Source: CAVVST01 sp963750995
GTDB taxonomy: Bacteria; Acidobacteriota; Vicinamibacteria; Vicinamibacterales; UBA2999
DNA length: 64,000 nt
Direction of reading: 5' to 3'
NCBI GenBank assembly: GCA_963750995.1
Contig: CAVVST010000004.1
Coordinates: 62,001-126,000 of the forward strand
Positions 11,009 to 19,301 of the stretch are shown here, piece after piece. Made by a program: the position numbers and the translations under genes. The notes beneath the pieces were generated by a model. That model saw only the letters and a program-made list of their open reading frames with translations. It was not told the origin of the DNA and did not search any database. Each line of letters begins with the position of its first letter. Within the stretch, counting starts at the first letter, position 1.

Positions 11009-11437
11009 GTGGAAGTCTCGCTGGTCAGGAATCGTTTGAAACGCGCGATCGATGCCGCCCGCGAGCGCGGACAGCAGCAACGGCAGCGGTCGGCCGCGGC
11101 TGAAAAGGCTTACGACGCGTTTCTCAAGGACGTCGCCACCCCCGTCACGCGGCTGATGGCAAACACGCTGAAGGTGGAAGGCTATCCCTTTACGGTGTTC
11201 ACGCCGGGAGGTGGACTGCGGCTCGCATCCGACCGCGGCCGCGACGACTACATCGAGTTCTCCTTCGATGGCGAGGCCGATCCGCCGCAGGCGACCGCGC
11301 GCATCAGCCATACGCACGGCTCGCGCACGCGGAGCGAGGAAAGGCCAATCAAGGCCGGAGCGGCGCCCGACGAACTCTCCGAAGAGGACGTGCTGGCGTT
11401 TCTGCTCAGTGCGCTCGAGCCATGGTTGGGGCGGTAA
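11009..11437 (+). CDS. Hypothetical protein, 142 aa
   Basis: Start GTG 11009. A basic, helical N-terminus (VRNRLKRAIDAARERGQQQR) is followed by a compact alpha/beta part (GYPFTVFTPGGGLRLAS, DYIEFSFDGEADPP) and an acidic C-terminus (ELSEEDVLAFLLSALEPW). No signal peptide or membrane segment. I do not recognise the family. The ordered composition and unbroken frame argue for a real, probably cytoplasmic gene. Its 3' end overlaps the convergent menG/ubiE gene by 32 bases. Confidence 0.7.
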   Translation: MEVSLVRNRLKRAIDAARERGQQQRQRSAAAEKAYDAFLKDVATPVTRLMANTLKVEGYPFTVFTPGGGLRLASDRGRDDYIEFSFDGEADPPQATARISHTHGSRTRSEERPIKAGAAPDELSEEDVLAFLLSALEPWLGR

Positions 11438-12140
11438 GCTTGCGCGCGATGTGAATCGCCATCAAGCCTCCGAGCACCGGGATGACGCGCACGCCTTCGA
11501 ATCCCCGGACCTCCAGTAATCGGGCCACGCCGTCTGCGCCTGGATACTGCCGAATCGACTCGGGTATGTAGCGATACGTATCCGGATCGCCGTGGAGCAT
11601 CGTGCCCAGCGCGGACCCGACAACCGTCAAGTACGCCAGATAGGCGCCGCGGATAACGGGATTCCGGGGACGGTTGAAATCGAGCGACAGCAGGCGGCCG
11701 CCCGGCGCCAGCACGCGCCGTATTTCCTCGATTGCCTGTGCCAGGTCCGGCACGTTGCGCAGGCCGTAGCCAGTGGTCACGACGCTAAAGCGCCCATCGC
11801 CGAACGGCAGCGCCAGCATGTCGCCGGTGACCAGCCCGACATTGGCCGGCCGCTTCGCCGACGCCAGTTCAAGCATCCGATGGGTCACATCCAGGCCGAC
11901 GCCGTAACGGACTCCTGGCCCCGCGGCAAAGACGAGGTCGCCGGTACCGCAGGCGAGATCAAGCACGCGGTCGCCGGAGCGCAGATCCGCGAGCGCGATC
12001 AGATGCGCCTTCCAGCGGCGATCCTGGCCGTACGAGAGAAACCTGGTGATGAAGTCGTATCGATCGGCGATGGTGGCAAACAGCCGCTTGACGTAACGGC
12101 GTTTGCCCTCGGGCGTGGCGATGGTCGAGCGGAGCGTCAC
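11406..12140 (-). CDS. menG: Quinone C-methyltransferase UbiE/MenG
   Basis: SAM-dependent methyltransferase for the last C-methylation step of menaquinone (or ubiquinone) synthesis. 244 residues, complete. IADRYDFITRFLSYGQDRRW is the UbiE signature region, VLDLACGTGDLVFAAG is the SAM motif I, and TTGYGLRNVPDL is the family's second signature. Acidobacteria normally use menaquinone, hence the MenG name, but the sequence does not separate the two. Its ATG overlaps the stop of the upstream cupredoxin gene by four bases (ATGA at 12137-12140), so it is co-transcribed with the metal cluster. Confidence 0.92.
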   Translation of the reverse strand: MTLRSTIATPEGKRRYVKRLFATIADRYDFITRFLSYGQDRRWKAHLIALADLRSGDRVLDLACGTGDLVFAAGPGVRYGVGLDVTHRMLELASAKRPANVGLVTGDMLALPFGDGRFSVVTTGYGLRNVPDLAQAIEEIRRVLAPGGRLLSLDFNRPRNPVIRGAYLAYLTVVGSALGTMLHGDPDTYRYIPESIRQYPGADGVARLLEVRGFEGVRVIPVLGGLMAIHIARKLTAPTMARAH

Positions 12141-12532
12141 TCGACCTGGATGATGCCTTTCATCATGAGCCGGTGAGGCTGGCAGAAATATTCATACGTG
12201 CCGGGGTTCGTCGGCGCCGTGAATGCCACCTGGCCCGTCTGGTTCCACGTGAGTTCATTCATGACGGCGCGGGCAGCAGGAAACGCGAAGTCGTGCGTCA
12301 CGCCCCGCTCCTGGTTCTTGACGACAATCCGCACGCGCTCACCGGCCTTCACCTCGATGGTGGGATTGGGCGTCTCGAGATCGTTCTCCAGGTAGAACGC
12401 CATGCCCTTCACGACGAGCGTCACCTGGCGCGTCGGCGTGCTGCTCAACGCCGGCAGAAGCGCGACGAGCAGCATCACCGCGCCCATGGCAGCGATGGCC
12501 TTGCGCGAAACCCTGTGTCCCAGAATGCTCAT
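12137..12532 (-). CDS. Membrane-anchored cupredoxin-domain protein
   Basis: 131 residues: an N-terminal signal anchor (AAMGAVMLLVALLPALS) followed by a single cupredoxin fold. Probable type-1 copper ligands are His in GVTHDFAF, then Cys, His and Met in YFCQPHRLMMKG, in the order C-x2-H-x3-M. It faces the periplasm. ATG 12532 overlaps the ZIP stop by four bases. With the multicopper oxidase two genes upstream, an electron-transfer or copper-supply role is reasonable but not shown. Confidence 0.85.
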   Translation of the reverse strand: MSILGHRVSRKAIAAMGAVMLLVALLPALSSTPTRQVTLVVKGMAFYLENDLETPNPTIEVKAGERVRIVVKNQERGVTHDFAFPAARAVMNELTWNQTGQVAFTAPTNPGTYEYFCQPHRLMMKGIIQVE

Positions 12533-13707
12533 CCGACCAACATCCCCGTGACGTACATCACCGCGAAACCCGCGAACAGCCCAGCAAGCACCGGCCCTGT
12601 CGCCAGCGCCCGTGCTATTGAGCCTTCGCGCGTCATGTGCCGGACAATCTGCCCGATGACCTGCGCGATGGCGCCGACGCCGATCGCCAGGAACAGCACG
12701 GACCAGACCGGCGAATATACGAAGCCGCCGAGCCATGCGCCGGCAATCGTCGGCACGCCGCCGATGAGCCCGAGCCTGGCGAGCTCGCTTACCGAGACGC
12801 GCTGGCCATCGCGCGCGAGCGGCGCCACGATCGCCAGCCCCTCCGTCGTGTTGTGCAGCGTGAAGCCCACGATCAGAAGAGTGCCGAGCGCTGCCTCTCC
12901 CAGCGCAAATGCAGATCCGACCGCCAGCCCCTCGCCGAAATTGTGAAGGCCAATCCCGACGGCAATCAGCACCGCCAGGACCCAGCCGCGCCGCGCGTCG
13001 GCGGCCGATGAACGACGCCCGCGCAGCCATGCGCCCACGCCCTCGAGCAGCAGATAGGCGCCGGCCGCGGCGAGACCGAAGAGCACGACGCCCTGGAACG
13101 ACTCGGGCGAGCAGTTCCGCCGCCTCGAGTCCTTCACTCGCCCCGTCAACCAGGAGAAATGCGAGCAGGCCGACAGTGAGCGCCAGCAGGAAATCCATCG
13201 CCGCGATCCGGCAAGCGCTTCAGGAAAGGAAACCAGAGCAGGCCGATGATGACCGGGAATGACGCCGACATACAGGCCGATCAAGGTAAAGACACCCAGA
13301 AATCGCGCATTCGGCGTGGGCGTTTCGACCGCGACGGGGATCTCGTGCTCGAACGCCGTGCCCGTGGATGTCAGCACCCGCACGACGTGTGCTTCGCCCT
13401 CGACCCACGGATACGGAATTCGCAGCGTCGTCCGGCCCAGATGATCGAGCACGACGCCGTTATCGGCAGTAAAGGTCCAGAAGGCATCATCGACCTGGAT
13501 CTGCGCGATCGACACCTGATCCGGTCCGTCGTTCAACACGTTCACGACGATGGAGCCAGGCTCGAGGACGAGGCGCTGGAACGTGAGCCGCTCGACGGGA
13601 GGATAGTTGTCGCCGCGAATGGCTTCGGCAGGCCCCCACCGCGTGATGACGACCAGGAGCGCGGCAAGCAGGGCAAGCGGGACGAGCGCCAGGAGGACTC
13701 GTCGCAT
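12529..13707 (-). CDS. ZIP-family metal permease with N-terminal periplasmic domain (two compensating frameshifts)
   Basis: N-terminal membrane segment (RRVLLALVPLALLAALLVV), then ~100 residues of beta-rich extracytoplasmic domain (IVVNVLNDGPDQVSIAQIQV), then a ZIP transporter. The metal-site helices are HNFGEGLAVGSAFALGEAAL and HNTTEGLAIVAPLA, the standard HNxxEG pairs of ZIP TM4 and TM5. Breaks near 13220 and 13110 cancel each other; between them the correct frame reads MDFLLALTVGLLAFLLVDG. ATG 13707 overlaps the multicopper oxidase stop (TGATG), so the two are translationally coupled. Substrate could be Mn, Fe or Zn; the DtxR-type regulator nearby favours Mn or Fe. Confidence 0.85.
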   Translation of the reverse strand: MRRVLLALVPLALLAALLVVITRWGPAEAIRGDNYPPVERLTFQRLVLEPGSIVVNVLNDGPDQVSIAQIQVDDAFWTFTADNGVVLDHLGRTTLRIPYPWVEGEAHVVRVLTSTGTAFEHEIPVAVETPTPNARFLGVFTLIGLYVGVIPGHHRPALVSFPEALAGSRRWISCWRSLSACSHFSWLTGRVKDSRRRNCSPESFQGVVLFGLAAAGAYLLLEGVGAWLRGRRSSAADARRGWVLAVLIAVGIGLHNFGEGLAVGSAFALGEAALGTLLIVGFTLHNTTEGLAIVAPLARDGQRVSVSELARLGLIGGVPTIAGAWLGGFVYSPVWSVLFLAIGVGAIAQVIGQIVRHMTREGSIARALATGPVLAGLFAGFAVMYVTGMLVG

Positions 13708-14759
13708 CACGTGAGCGCCTCGGCCCGGAACAGCCCCATCCATCCCAGTTCCGCGAACTCACTCTGGTGAGCGTGGAACATGAAGTCGCCCGGATACCGG
13801 AAAGTGGTTTCGAGGATGGCGCGCTCGCCCTGGCACAACATGATGGTGTCGGTGCGCTCGCTCGGGGTCAGCGACGTGCCAGTGCGGAATACATCGAAGA
13901 ACATGCCGTGCAGGTGCAGGCTGTTGACCGGATCGAACTCGGTGACGTTGACGAGATAGATCCGAACGAGCCTGCCCACGGTGACGCGAATGGGATCGTG
14001 CGCATACGCATTCGCGATCGTGTTGACGGCGTAGACCTCGTTCTCCGCGTCGAACGTGGTGTCGAACGCGTTCATCACCATCACGAATTCGTCCGCCGGC
14101 GGACGGCTTCCCGCCGATGCCCGCGGGTCGACGATGAACGCACCGTACAGGCCCTTGTGGATGTGGCGTTTCAGCGGAACCGTGTGGCAGTGATAGAGGT
14201 GAAGACCGAACGGATCCGCGTCGAACTCGTAAACAAAGGTCTCGCCGGGATGAACTTCCTGGCCCGCCAGCGCCCCATCCATCTGGGGCGGATGCCAGCC
14301 GTGGAAGTGGATCGAATGCGGATGGCTGCCGAGGTTCCGGAAGGTCACGCGAAGTCGATCCCCTTCGGTCGCGCGAATCGTCGGTCCGGGTACCTGGCCG
14401 TTGTAAGTCCACGCCGGGAAGAACAACCCCGGCGCGATCTCGAGTTCGCGATCAGCGGCGAAGATCTCGTACTCGCGCAGCAGCGTCCCGTCCGGCCGCG
14501 GCGTCTCGCGGTAGAACTTCGTCCGCTCCTCCGCGGGCAGGTCGTTGAAATTCCAGGTCTTGAGATAGGTGGACGGGTTGAACGGGTCGGGCGGCACGCG
14601 GCCGACCGTGCCCATGACGTGGGCACCGTGCGCCGGATGACGCGGCGGCCCCATCGCGCTTGGCCACCTGCCCAGCCATCCGGCGCCGCCGACGATGCTG
14701 CCCGCCAGTGAAGCCAGACCGGTGGCCCGAAGCCACGACCGACGCTGCTGAGTTGCCAC
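13707..14759 (-). CDS. Tat-exported two-domain multicopper oxidase
   Basis: Copper oxidase of about 350 residues. The N-terminus QQRRSWLRATGLASLAGSIV is a twin-arginine signal, which makes GTG 14759 the best start; the open frame could extend to TTG 14819 but that part is promoter-like. Copper-site motifs: HSIHFHGWHPP, LYHCHTVPLKRHIHKGLYG, NSLHLHGMFFD and MFHAHQSEFAELGWMG, giving type-1 and trinuclear-type ligands across two cupredoxin domains. The length fits the nitrite-reductase-like/two-domain laccase class. Coupled to a ZIP permease and a cupredoxin, it may oxidise Mn(II) or Fe(II) during uptake or detoxification; that is inference. Confidence 0.87.
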   Translation of the reverse strand: MATQQRRSWLRATGLASLAGSIVGGAGWLGRWPSAMGPPRHPAHGAHVMGTVGRVPPDPFNPSTYLKTWNFNDLPAEERTKFYRETPRPDGTLLREYEIFAADRELEIAPGLFFPAWTYNGQVPGPTIRATEGDRLRVTFRNLGSHPHSIHFHGWHPPQMDGALAGQEVHPGETFVYEFDADPFGLHLYHCHTVPLKRHIHKGLYGAFIVDPRASAGSRPPADEFVMVMNAFDTTFDAENEVYAVNTIANAYAHDPIRVTVGRLVRIYLVNVTEFDPVNSLHLHGMFFDVFRTGTSLTPSERTDTIMLCQGERAILETTFRYPGDFMFHAHQSEFAELGWMGLFRAEALT

Positions 14760-14761
14760 AT

Positions 14762-14842
14762 TTTGACTACTCAAAAATACTTCGCTTGGCAGCAGAAAGT
14801 CAAATGACGAGTCAGTCAAAAGTCAGTTAGACTAGCCCGGAA
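14762..14842. promoter_or_regulatory. Divergent control region between the metal operon and the DtxR-type gene
   Basis: 80 bp between divergent genes, dense in GTCA/TGAC units: five fall between 14799 and 14827, followed by TTAGACTAGCC (14827-14837), which resembles half of a DtxR-type operator. On the minus strand TTGACT (14799-14804) and TATTTT (14775-14780) are 18 bases apart and could be the promoter of the oxidase operon. Overlap of repeats and promoter suggests autoregulation by the adjacent DtxR protein. Confidence 0.45.
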
Positions 14843-15530
14843 ATGCTGCCGTCAAGCACGGTCGAGAACTATCTGAAGGCGATATACCTCGGGCGTCGGC
14901 GCGCTGACGTCCCCCGAATCGACTGCTGCCCATGGGCCAGCTGGCCGGCCGCGCTGGGGGTGGCCCCGGGGACCGCCACGACGATGGTCAAGACCCTGGC
15001 GGAGTCAGGCCTCGTCGAATACGAGCCCTATACGGGCGTGGCGCTCACCGGACGCCGGGGAGAAACTTGCCGCGCTGGTCGTCCGGCGGCACCGGGTCGT
15101 CGAACTGTTCCTGGTCCGGGTCATGGGCTACCGGTGGGACGAGGTGCACGACGAGGCGGAGCAGCTCGAGCATGTCGTGTCCGATCGGCTGATCGATCGG
15201 ATGGACGAAATGCTCGGGACGGCCGGAGGTCGATCCACACGGCGACCCGATCCCCGACCCCGAGGGGATCGTCAAGCCGCAGTCCGGCGCAGACCCTGCT
15301 GACCTGCCCGCTGCACACGCGCGTCACCATTACCCGTGTCATCGATCAGGACAAGAGCTTCCTGCGGTTCATCGAGAACCATCACCTGAAACCCGGCGAG
15401 TCGATCGAGGTCGAAGACCGCGACGCGGCGTCCGACAGCGTGCGCGTCAGCGGCAAGGACGAACAGCGGATCACGATTGGCACGCGCGCGGCCTCGAAGG
15501 TGCTCGTGCAGGTCGCAGCGGCGGCGCTCC
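14843..15530 (+). CDS. DtxR/MntR-family metal-dependent regulator (multiple frameshifts)
   Basis: Start ATG 14843. The winged helix reads SSTVENYLKAIYLG, then after a break GVAPGTATTMVKTLAESGLV and YEPYTGVALT. After breaks near 15055 and 15220 the metal-binding/dimer part is HRVVELFLVRVMGYRWDEVH and EAEQLEHVVSDRLIDRMDEM, with the Glu and His ligand positions of the family. The C-terminal FeoA-like domain (LLTCPLHTRVTITRVIDQ ... DSVRVSGKDEQRITIGTRAA) makes it the three-domain DtxR/IdeR/MntR type. The true stop cannot be placed; the frame runs into the next gene's signal peptide. It should repress the divergent ZIP/oxidase operon when metal is abundant. Confidence 0.8.
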
Positions 15531-16294
15531 TGGTGCTGGCCTGGCAGCCGCCGCGGCGGCCCAGGCACAACCGTTCGAGATTCTCGACAACTCGTTTCTC
15601 GTCGAGGAAGCGTTCAATCAGGAGCCTGGAATCTTCCAGAACATCTTCAGGGCGCGCGCGAGCGACGACGACGGATGGGAGGCCGCATTCACGCAGGAAT
15701 GGCCGCTCTTTACGCAGACACATCAGATCTCCTTCACCGTCGGCGCGCTTGGCGCCAACGGCGACAGCGGGATTCGAGGGACCTGATGATCAACTACCGG
15801 TGGCAGGCCACCATGGAGAGTGCCTCGTCGCCGGCATTCTCACCACGGGTATCGCTCATCCTGGCAACCGGCGATGCCGATCGAGGGCTTCGGCGACGGC
15901 GGCGCCGGCTGGCAGGTCAACCTGCCGTTCAGCAAGCAGTTCGGCGACACCTACCTCCACTGGAATGCGGGTTTCACGCACCTTCCAACGGCCGTAATCG
16001 GGGGCGTTGAACACAACCTGATGACGCCGCACGTCGCGATAAGCGGCATCCGGCGCCTGCGCCCGATGTTCAACCTGATGCTTGAGTCAGTGGTCGCGTG
16101 GGACACTTGGTCGAGGCGGATGAAACGCGCCGCGAGGCGGTCGTGACGCTCTCGCCCGGTTTCCGGACCGGGTGGAACGTCGGTGACCCCCAGACCATCG
16201 TCGGGTTCGCCGTGCCGGTCACGATCGCAAACGACAGCACCCGCGCTGGCGTATTCGGTTACTTCTCGTACGAACTGCCGTTCATCCGCCGTAG
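15500..16294 (+). CDS. Outer-membrane beta-barrel protein (frame-disrupted)
   Basis: A signal peptide (VLVQVAAAALLVLA, then AAAAAQAQP after a one-base shift near 15542) is followed by alternating-residue beta strands: FEILDNSFLVEEAFNQEPG, FTQEWPLFTQTHQISFTVG, LMINYRWQATMESASSPAF, WQVNLPFSKQFGDTYLHWNA, and the last strand YFSYELPFI ending in an aromatic-rich terminus. It resembles uncharacterised outer-membrane transporter-like proteins of the MetA-pathway/phenol type. Breaks occur near 15542, 15780, 15870, 16110 and 16285. The likely stop is TAG 16292-16294. Located after the DtxR-type regulator, it may be a metal-responsive porin; this is inference. Confidence 0.6.
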
Positions 16295-16960
16295 CCGTAA
16301 ACCGCTCGAAGATCGGCGCCAGGTCAGCCGGGGCCGCCGCCATCCATTCCTCTCCGGTAAGCCGCTCCCGCGGGAACGTCACGTAGCCGAAGCCGTAGGT
16401 GGCCAGGCAGCACCGGCTCGACGCTCGCGACGCGGTCTCGTGATCGATGATCGAATCACCTACAACAGCTGCGCCCCGGCGTCGCGCCAGCCCGTTTCAT
16501 CGCTGCAACGAGGGCGGCGGGATCCGGCTTCCGGCCGAGCGGACCGTCGCCGCCGACGCACTTCATCGAAAAGCCCGAGGAGGCCCGTGCCCGCCGAGAA
16601 TGCGTTCACTGGGTGCCGCCGGCTTGTTCGTCAGCACGATGACGCGAGCATGCTGCCGCGCCGCCCTGACCGCGTCCTCGATGCCGTTATACGGACGGGT
16701 GTGGTTCAGCAGCCGGCCGTCGTAGATTTCGAGGAACCGGGGCAACGCCGCTGACGTCTCGGCGACTCCCGCGGCGGCCAGCGCGCGCCGCACCAGCACC
16801 GCCGCGCCTTCGCCGACCATGCGGCCCATCGCGTCTTCAGAGCGCGGCTCGACCACCGAGTTCGCACAATCAGCTGGTTCGCGGAATCGGCGAGGTCGCG
16901 GCGGGAATCGATCAGCGTGCCGTCGAGATCAAACGCAATCAGCCGCTGTAGGTCGCCCAT
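16290..16960 (-). CDS. gph: HAD-family phosphatase, phosphoglycolate phosphatase-like (frame-disrupted)
   Basis: Motif I is LIAFDLDGTLIDSRRDLADS (both catalytic Asp), motif II VIVLTNKP, motif III Lys in GDGPLGRKPDPAAL, and motif IV GDSIIDHETA. The cap region is MGRMVGEGAAVLVRRAL. This is the pattern and length of Gph-type phosphatases. Breaks near 16850, 16595 and 16470 must be corrected. The C-terminus reads WMAAAPADLAPIFERF and ends around 16290, convergent with the beta-barrel gene. ATG 16960 lies inside the end of queD (22-base overlap). 2-Phosphoglycolate is the usual substrate; related sugar phosphates cannot be excluded. Confidence 0.8.
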
Positions 16961-17340
16961 GACGAAGGGGTCTCCCACACCGTTACGCGCGACACGGGCA
17001 GCCCCTGCTCGCGGGAGATGTCGAACAGCAGGCGCGCGATACGCTCCACGGTGGGATTGCTTTCGAGCAGGTAGACGGGTTCGCCGAGCTGGTGCAGCGC
17101 CTCCACCAGCGGATCATCGCGCCTGAGGATCATGCGGTGATCGAGCTCACGATCGATCCAGCTCTTCATGCGCTGCTTGATGTCGGTGAAGTCGACCACC
17201 ATGTTCCGCTTGTCGAGCGCGTCGGCGCGCACCTCGATCTCGGCCACGGCGTTGTGTCCGTGCGGATGCTTGCAGACGCCGTCGTAATCGAGCAGGCGAT
17301 GGCCGTAACAGAAATCGATGCGCTTGGTAACCGAGTACAT
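16939..17340 (-). CDS. queD: 6-carboxytetrahydropterin synthase QueD
   Basis: 133 residues, complete, start ATG 17340 (MYSVTKRIDFCYGHRLL). Zinc ligands are the His of YGHRLL and the His pair in KHPHGHNA; the catalytic Cys is in DGVCKHPHG. FTDIKQRMKSWIDRELDHR and ESNPTVERIARLLFD are the standard QueD/PTPS blocks. It converts dihydroneopterin triphosphate to carboxytetrahydropterin in preQ0/queuosine synthesis. queC lies divergently 96 bases away, so the pair forms a small queuosine locus. Confidence 0.93.
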   Translation of the reverse strand: MYSVTKRIDFCYGHRLLDYDGVCKHPHGHNAVAEIEVRADALDKRNMVVDFTDIKQRMKSWIDRELDHRMILRRDDPLVEALHQLGEPVYLLESNPTVERIARLLFDISREQGLPVSRVTVWETPSSWATYSG

Positions 17341-17352
17341 GCCCAGTAATCT

Positions 17353-17429
17353 TATCCAACTCCCGCAACGCCCAACGCCCAATGGCGATGGGTTTTGGGA
17401 GTTGGGCGTTGGGAATTGGGAGTTGGGAG
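17353..17429. repeat. Inverted heptad repeats between queD and queC
   Basis: On the plus strand five exact 7-base units, TTGGGAG TTGGGCG TTGGGAA TTGGGAG TTGGGAG (17395-17429), run up to the queC start. Upstream are two inverted units CGCCCAA (17369-17382) and a degenerate one, which read as TTGGGCG TTGGGCG towards queD. The blocks could form a cruciform. The last GGGAG (17425-17429) lies six bases before GTG 17436 and is placed exactly as a Shine-Dalgarno sequence. Confidence 0.85.
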
Positions 17430-17435
17430 TTACGC

Positions 17436-18110
17436 GTGACTCGTCAACCAACGGCTGTTCTTTTATCTGCCGGTCTCGACAGTGCCGTGCTTGCCGCCGC
17501 CGAAGCGCGCGAAGGCCCGGTGCATCCGCTCTACGTGAGTACCGGCCTCGCGTGGGAGCGCGCCGAGCTGGCGGCACTGGATCAGCTGCTGGCCACGGCG
17601 CCATTTCACGTCAACGTCGCGCCGGTCGCACGGCTGTCCTTCACGGTTGAAGACGTATACCCGGCAACGCACTGGGCGCTGCGTGGCACCCCGCCGGCAT
17701 TCGACACGGCCGACGAAGACGTGTACCTCACCGGGCGCAACGTCGTGCTCCTGAGCAAGGCGGCTATCTACTGCGCGCAGCACCGCATCGGACGGATTGC
17801 CCTCGGCCCGCTCGCCGGAAACCCTTTTCCGGACGCCACGCCGGAATTCTTTGCCGCCATGGCGCGCGCGCTGTCGCTCGGCCTCGACCACCCGATCGAA
17901 GTCGCCACGCCATTTCTGTCATTGGGAAAGAACGAGGTAGTCAGGCTGGGCGTGGAGCTCGGCGTGCCGCTGGAGTTGACGCTCTCCTGCATGAATCCGC
18001 AGGAGGGCCGCCACTGCGGCCAGTGCAGCAAGTGCCGCGAGCGGCGCGACGCGTTCCGCGAAGCAGGGGTGCGCGACCCGACGATCTACGCGTCGGTGCC
18101 GGTTCGATAA
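17436..18110 (+). CDS. queC: 7-cyano-7-deazaguanine synthase QueC
   Basis: ATP-dependent enzyme turning carboxy-deazaguanine into preQ0. GTG 17436 is preferred because upstream in-frame residues are translated heptad repeats, and because GGGAG is correctly spaced from this start. The PP-loop is LLSAGLDSAVL, with Ala where most members have a second Gly. Zinc ligands are in SCMNPQEGRHCGQCSKCRER (Cys plus C-x2-C-x2-C). YLTGRNVVLLSKAAIY and FPDATPEFF are conserved QueC blocks. About 224 residues, unbroken. The SAGLDS variation is worth noting, but it retains the Ser and Asp. Confidence 0.9.
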   Translation: MTRQPTAVLLSAGLDSAVLAAAEAREGPVHPLYVSTGLAWERAELAALDQLLATAPFHVNVAPVARLSFTVEDVYPATHWALRGTPPAFDTADEDVYLTGRNVVLLSKAAIYCAQHRIGRIALGPLAGNPFPDATPEFFAAMARALSLGLDHPIEVATPFLSLGKNEVVRLGVELGVPLELTLSCMNPQEGRHCGQCSKCRERRDAFREAGVRDPTIYASVPVR

Positions 18111-19301
18111 ACCTCTTCGCCCGCGATCAACGTCCGGACGACGCGGAATTGCCGATCGAGGATGACGAGGTCGGCGAAGCTGCCTTCGGCGATCGTGCCA
18201 AAGCCCGTCAAGCCGAGCTCGCGCGCCGGCGTGGTCGAGCACATGGCCGACGCCTCAGCCACCGAGAAGCCGAAGCCGTTCACGATCGTCGCGAACGCGC
18301 GGTCCATCGTCAACGTGCTTCCCGCCAGCGTCCCGTCGTCGAGGATCGCGGCCTGGTCGGTGACGCGAATGCGCCGGCCACCGAGCATGGCGGCCGAACC
18401 CGACGTCCATGCCGGCCCCGGCGGTGCCATCGGTGATGGCCATGATCCGTCCGGTGCCCTTCGATGCAATTGCGATGCGGCTCATCGACGCATGAACGTG
18501 ATAACCGTCGCAGATCAACTCGGCCGCGATCTCCTCGCGCGCCAGCACCGCTCCGGCGATGCCCGGCGCCCGATGGGTGATAGGCGCCATGCGGTTGAAG
18601 AGATGCGTCGCGTGGCGGGCGCCGGCTTCGATGGCAGCCACGGCCTCCTCGAAGCTGGCACCAGAATGACCAATCGACACGCGATGCCCGGCTGAAACGA
18701 GCGTCCGCACGAGGTCGATGCCGCCGGGAAGTTCAGGGGCGAGAGTGACAATCCCGACGTCGTGACGCGCCCCGGCGATGACATCGAGGATGTCTCCGGC
18801 TGAGAATTCCCCGTCGCGGACCTCCTCGTGGGGACCGGCTTTAGCCGGCCCGGGAATGCGCAGGCACTCCGCGGGCTGCGCGCCGCGGTACTCGGGATTG
18901 ATGAAATTGCTCTCGAGATGGGCGGGCAACACGCGGGCGCTCGTGAGCGGCCGCGTCGCGCGCAGTACGGCGATTTGTCGAAGGACACCGCGCAGCGCCT
19001 CGGGCGGGCACGCGACGGTGGTCGGACAGAACGACGTGACCCCGTAATGCGGCAGAAATGCGGCAATGGCCGCGATCGGATTGCCGTCGTTCAGCGTGTC
19101 GTGCCCCTCGACCCCGTGCACGTGGACGTCGACAAACCCTGGCACGACGTAGCAGTCCTGGGCCGCGATGACCCTGGCGCCTGGCGAATCCACCCGTGCC
19201 GCCGGCTCGACCGCCGCAATGCGAGAGCCATCGATCAGGATTGACGCGCTGGGAAGAATCCGGTCCGGCAGGACTACGTCTCCACCGGCAATCACGATCA
19301 C
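18086..19301 (-). CDS. nagA: N-acetylglucosamine-6-phosphate deacetylase (one frameshift)
   Basis: Amidohydrolase that deacetylates GlcNAc-6-P in amino-sugar or cell-wall recycling. Metal and catalytic sites: VDVHVHG, the Glu in HLESNF (HLEGPF in most members), GHSGASFEEA, HATHLFNRM, CDGYHVH and the catalytic Asp in AITDGTAGAGM. A break near 18430 separates this from the C-terminus (FADLVILDRQFRVVRTL). GTG 19301 overlaps the stop of the upstream gene (GTGA), which fixes the start. An extra peptide GPAKAGPHEEV between CLRIP and DGEF is the translation of a palindromic repeat inserted in frame (see that entry). Its 3' end overlaps queC by 25 bases, convergent. Confidence 0.9.
18829..18852. repeat. 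REP-like palindrome inside nagA
   Basis: CCGGCT/AGCCGG with a 2-base loop (18835-18848), set in a GGGGA...CCCGG context, forms a strong hairpin. On the coding strand it adds GPAKAGP to NagA between two conserved blocks that are adjacent in homologues. It looks like a mobile palindromic repeat that has been kept in frame. Confidence 0.6.

Noticed and set aside
14762..14819. Longer N-terminus of the multicopper oxidase from TTG 14819
   Set aside because: The extra residues carry no signal features, while GTG 14759 puts the twin-arginine motif near the N-terminus; the region also carries the promoter-like elements.
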